The notes beneath the pieces were generated by a model. It did not search any database and was not told where the DNA came from. It was given only the letters and a program-made list of their open reading frames with translations. Of a stretch of DNA of 64,000 bases, positions 61,674 through 64,000 are shown one piece after another (the stretch's first letter is position 1; every line of letters starts with the position of its first letter). Origin of the DNA: DASVTR01 sp036387475 (GTDB lineage Bacteria; Acidobacteriota; Blastocatellia; Pyrinomonadales; Pyrinomonadaceae); NCBI GenBank assembly GCA_036387475.1, contig DASVTR010000016.1:612921-676920 (forward strand), written 5' to 3'. The translations under genes and the position numbers were made by a program.

Positions 61674-61687
61674 CTTAAATATTCAAG
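61674..61687. promoter_or_regulatory. MarR-type palindrome
   Basis: CTTAAATATTCAAG, an imperfect 14-bp palindrome, sits between the divergent sigma and MarR genes, 25 nt before the MarR start. Size and sequence suit a MarR operator. Confidence 0.55.
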
Positions 61688-61712
61688 TAAGTTAACTGAC
61701 GGAGGCTGTCTG

Positions 61713-62186
61713 ATGGCTGGCCGGGCGCCGGAAAAATTAGAGGGAATCTTAAACAGCTTTGCCGAGGTGATGTCAATGATTTTGCTTGACGTACACCAGC
61801 AGCACCTCGCCGAACTGGATTTGACGCTGCCGCAGGCGCAAGCCCTGCGGGTACTACGGCGCAGCGGCACAGTGCCGACCGGACGCCTCGCAACGGAACT
61901 GCGGATTTCGGCCCCGGCCATCACGCAATTGACCGACCGGCTGATTCGCAAAGGTCTGATCGAGCGGCAGACTGACAGCGCCGACAGGCGTTCGGTGCTG
62001 GTCGCGCTATCTGGCAAAGGAAAACGCCTTGTTGATCTGTTTCGCAAACGCCGCTGCGAAATCTTCAGCGCGGCGCTGGCCGAACTCGACGAGGTTGAGC
62101 GCACGGAGGTCGTCGCGTCTCTGGAAAAAGTGATCGCAGCTTTGGAGAAGTATGAATCCAGGCTGGCAATCAAAAAGCACGGCTAA
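61713..62186 (+). CDS. MarR-family transcriptional regulator
   Basis: Start ATG 61713 is set by ACGGAGG upstream. About 157 residues with the winged helix (TLPQAQALRVLRRSGTVPTG, RISAPAITQLTDRLIRKGLIERQ, DSADRRSVLVALSGKGKRLV). Binds DNA as a dimer and probably responds to a phenolic ligand or oxidant. The BON-domain gene follows by 55 nt and is a possible target. Confidence 0.92.
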   Translation: MAGRAPEKLEGILNSFAEVMSMILLDVHQQHLAELDLTLPQAQALRVLRRSGTVPTGRLATELRISAPAITQLTDRLIRKGLIERQTDSADRRSVLVALSGKGKRLVDLFRKRRCEIFSAALAELDEVERTEVVASLEKVIAALEKYESRLAIKKHG

Positions 62187-62241
62187 GCATCTAACGTAGT
62201 AAGAAAACATTGAAGGGCAAGCAAGAGGAGTGAAAGAGAAA

Positions 62242-62808
62242 ATGAAAACGCTTAGGAACAGAATAATCGCTCTCGTCGCAGTTTTAGCGATTGCGACTTC
62301 GGCGGCTCTGGGCGCTCCGAAAGTTTCGGACAGGCAGAGCTTGAGCCAGGAGCAGGTAGCTAAAAAAGTGCGCCGTGAACTGGTGACGCTGCCGTACTAC
62401 GGCGTGTGGGACAATCTGGCCTACAAAATCGAAGGCAGCACGGTCACGCTCTACGGGCAGGTCGTGCGCCCGACGACGCGCTCGGATGCAGAGCGGCGTA
62501 TTGCGAAGATCAAGGGCATCGAGCGGGTCGTGAATAACATTGAAGTGCTGCCGCTCTCATCTATGGACGATTCGCTGCGCGTGCGCACCTTTCGCGCGCT
62601 GGCTCGCACGGGCGGACTCTATCGCTACATGATGGGCGCTAATCCTTCGATTCATATTATCGTCAATCGCGGTCAGGTGTCTCTCGAAGGTGTCGTGTCG
62701 CATAAGGGTGACAGGCAGCTTGCGTACATGGCGGCGCGCGGCGTGACGGGTTCTTTCTCCGTGACGAACAACCTGCGAATCGAAGGTGAAGAAGCAGAAG
62801 CTTTCTAA
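62242..62808 (+). CDS. Secreted BON-domain protein
   Basis: About 188 residues with a signal peptide (to ALGAP). Two BON domains follow (VTLPYYGVWDNLAYKIEGSTVTLYGQVV and IHIIVNRGQVSLEGVVSHKGDRQL). BON domains bind membranes or phospholipids in the periplasm. Start GTG 62230 is also possible, but the ATG is favoured here. A strong terminator follows at 62919-62960. Confidence 0.88.
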   Translation: MKTLRNRIIALVAVLAIATSAALGAPKVSDRQSLSQEQVAKKVRRELVTLPYYGVWDNLAYKIEGSTVTLYGQVVRPTTRSDAERRIAKIKGIERVVNNIEVLPLSSMDDSLRVRTFRALARTGGLYRYMMGANPSIHIIVNRGQVSLEGVVSHKGDRQLAYMAARGVTGSFSVTNNLRIEGEEAEAF

Positions 62809-62918
62809 ACCACATTGCGCCTAGCGGCGGCTCAGTAACAATCCGGGTCGCCTGATAACTGCGACCGGATTAACTTCAATCAGCCAGCTTGTTGCTGCTG
62901 AAACAAAACGGAAAATCA

Positions 62919-62960
62919 GAGGGCGAGGCTTCAAGTAGAAACCTCGCCCTTCTATTTTTT
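62919..62960 (+). terminator. Terminator after BON-domain gene
   Basis: AGGGCGAGG and CCTCGCCCT stems enclose a 13-nt loop, followed by TTCTATTTTTT. Confidence 0.85.
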
Positions 62961-63214
62961 ATCCGCCGCTTTGTGCTTCAACGATTTGAAGTAGTTGCAG
63001 CGATTTAGACTTCGCCTGCCGCCGTCCGCATTGAAATTCCCTACCGCCCTGCGACTTTTCGCAAAAGAGCCTATAACAAAAAGAGCTTGGCAGTAACAAG
63101 ATTAGCCTACTGATAAGGGTTGAACTCGTTGGCGAGTCCGTTTAAGCTGTGTTGCGACGGTGAAACGAACGGCGATAAATGAAACACGCCGAAATTGCTT
63201 GAAGTGAAATTCAG
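62961..63214. other. Intergenic stretch without visible gene
   Basis: About 250 bases with no supported gene. It should hold the promoter of the AraC-type gene. Confidence 0.4.
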
Positions 63215-63637
63215 ATGATCGTTAACGAGAGACATCAAGGGGAGGCGAGCGCACCCGGCCTGTTGCGGCCCATTGACACGCGAGTGCAAAAAGCGATGAC
63301 CTTCATCGAAGAAAACTACCAACGCGATTTGTCTTTGGAAAGAATAGCCGGGGCTGTGCATCTCTCAATCTGGCATCTGTGTCACCTCTTCAAAGCCCAA
63401 ACGGATGAAACTCCCGCTCGTTATCTCAAGGCAATCAGAATGCGACATGCAAAAATTTTGCTAGAAGACCGTCTGCTCAGTATCAAGGAAGTCATGAACA
63501 AGGTCGGGATGCGCGACCAAAGCCACTTCGCTAAAGATTTTAGAAGAGCCTATGGCCTGACGCCATCTCAGTTCAGAAATTCTCTCGTGGTCGGAAGCGT
63601 TGAGAGAGAGCAGGTTAAGGGCGCAGTGGGTGGATAA
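63215..63637 (+). CDS. AraC-family regulator, DNA-binding domain only
   Basis: The 140-residue protein is almost entirely the double helix-turn-helix of AraC/XylS proteins (VQKAMTFIEENYQRDLSLERIAGAVHLS to DQSHFAKDFRRAYGLTPSQFR). The sensor domain is missing, so it may be constitutive or ligand-free. The next gene downstream may be its target. Two direct repeats lie between them. Confidence 0.88.
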   Translation: MIVNERHQGEASAPGLLRPIDTRVQKAMTFIEENYQRDLSLERIAGAVHLSIWHLCHLFKAQTDETPARYLKAIRMRHAKILLEDRLLSIKEVMNKVGMRDQSHFAKDFRRAYGLTPSQFRNSLVVGSVEREQVKGAVGG

Positions 63638-63647
63638 TAAAATTATC

Positions 63648-63684
63648 TTCCAACTGCAACACAAAACCCATTTTCCGACTGCAA
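63648..63684. promoter_or_regulatory. Direct repeats TTCC(A/G)ACTGCAA
   Basis: Copies at 63648-63659 and 63673-63684 are 25 nt apart in the same direction. Direct repeats suit an AraC-type site, just after the AraC gene and before the next signal-peptide gene. Confidence 0.4.
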
Positions 63685-63861
63685 TTAAACTTGCAAAAAA
63701 ATGTTTTTTATGAATAATAGCGCTCGCACGGAATTTTTACCGCGTTCTTGCCGCTATTACGCTCACTTTTCGAGGGCCGTTCCCGATACGTTTCCCTTCA
63801 AATTCAAACACACGTTCACGACGTTTAGAGTCGGACGTAACTAATTCTTAAGGAGAACCCC

Positions 63862-64000
63862 ATGTCCAAGCTTCGGATCACTATAAACATGTTCTGTTTC
63901 TGCCTGCTAGTGCTGGCAGCCACATCAATCGCCAACGCTCAGGCCACACGCACCTGGGTCTCAGGCGTCGGCGACGACTTCAACCCCTGTAGCCGCACAG
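63862..64000 (+). CDS. Start of a secreted protein, 3' truncated by window
   Basis: An AAGGAG site and ATG 63862 open a frame with a signal peptide (MSKLRITINMF to ANAQA) and then TRTWVSGVGDDFNPCSRT. This is the opening of a family of secreted beta-helix-like proteins in which the Cys-containing segment follows the signal peptide. The rest is outside the window, so function is not inferable. Confidence 0.7.
   Translation, partial: MSKLRITINMFCFCLLVLAATSIANAQATRTWVSGVGDDFNPCSRT

Overview
The window is GC-rich chromosomal DNA with protein types that point to an acidobacterium, probably a Blastocatellia-like lineage. The evidence is an Oar-type TonB-dependent receptor with an N-terminal carboxypeptidase-regulatory domain, a secreted protein of the acidobacterial VWFA-related type, two Hanks kinases fused to TolB-like and TPR regions, and many secreted FG-GAP repeat proteins. 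There is no rRNA or other marker gene here, so this placement is inference. I found no tRNA, rRNA, CRISPR array or insertion sequence.

Layout. 0-9 kb: the 3' part of a secreted alpha-amylase with a propeller-like tail, an SRPBCC protein, an ion channel, signal peptidase I, a cytochrome P450, an esterase, a methyltransferase and a DinB protein. 9.5-15.7 kb: a membrane-bound GGDEF-EAL protein, a GNAT acetyltransferase, a pirin and an epimerase. 15.7-20.1 kb: a DNA-repair-like cluster with an XPB-type helicase, a Bax1 (DUF790) nuclease, a four-CxxC zinc protein and a DEDDh exonuclease, divergent from a SWIM zinc-finger protein. 20.1-24.2 kb: an operon of a membrane protein, an HI0933-type flavoprotein and RtcA, with a hydrolase alongside. 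24.3-31.4 kb: a Ser/Thr kinase, a TonB receptor and an ECF sigma factor. 31.6-35.1 kb: a dehydrogenase, then a divergent arsenic cluster (arsI-arsC and arsN1-arsR). 35.4-41.6 kb: an FG-GAP protein, an AT-richer hypothetical gene, a second kinase and a HicBA toxin-antitoxin pair.

41.6-47.7 kb looks like a transferred island. It has a lower-GC tandem set of a DNA methyltransferase, an ATPase and an HNH nuclease, with an XRE regulator opposite. A 21-bp minisatellite with inverted units lies upstream, and two similar ~33-bp direct repeats sit near the edges. The ATPase plus PtuB-like HNH pairing resembles the Septu defence system, but it is joined to its own methyltransferase and carries an unrecognised ATPase N-terminal domain. 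This is the best candidate in the window for an undescribed system.

47.7-64 kb: an NTF2-like secreted protein, an S41 protease, a LigD phosphoesterase-polymerase protein without a ligase domain, a response regulator, an Rrf2-thioredoxin-monooxygenase-DinB-cyclase run, a secreted metalloprotease with TPRs, a VWFA protein, a DUF1287 lipoprotein, a second ECF sigma factor close to the first, a MarR regulator with a BON-domain protein, an AraC regulator and the start of a secreted protein. The Rrf2 promoter and the ion-channel promoter 50 kb away share the same palindrome over the -10 box at the same spacing. Several families of dispersed hairpin repeats fill the gaps between genes.
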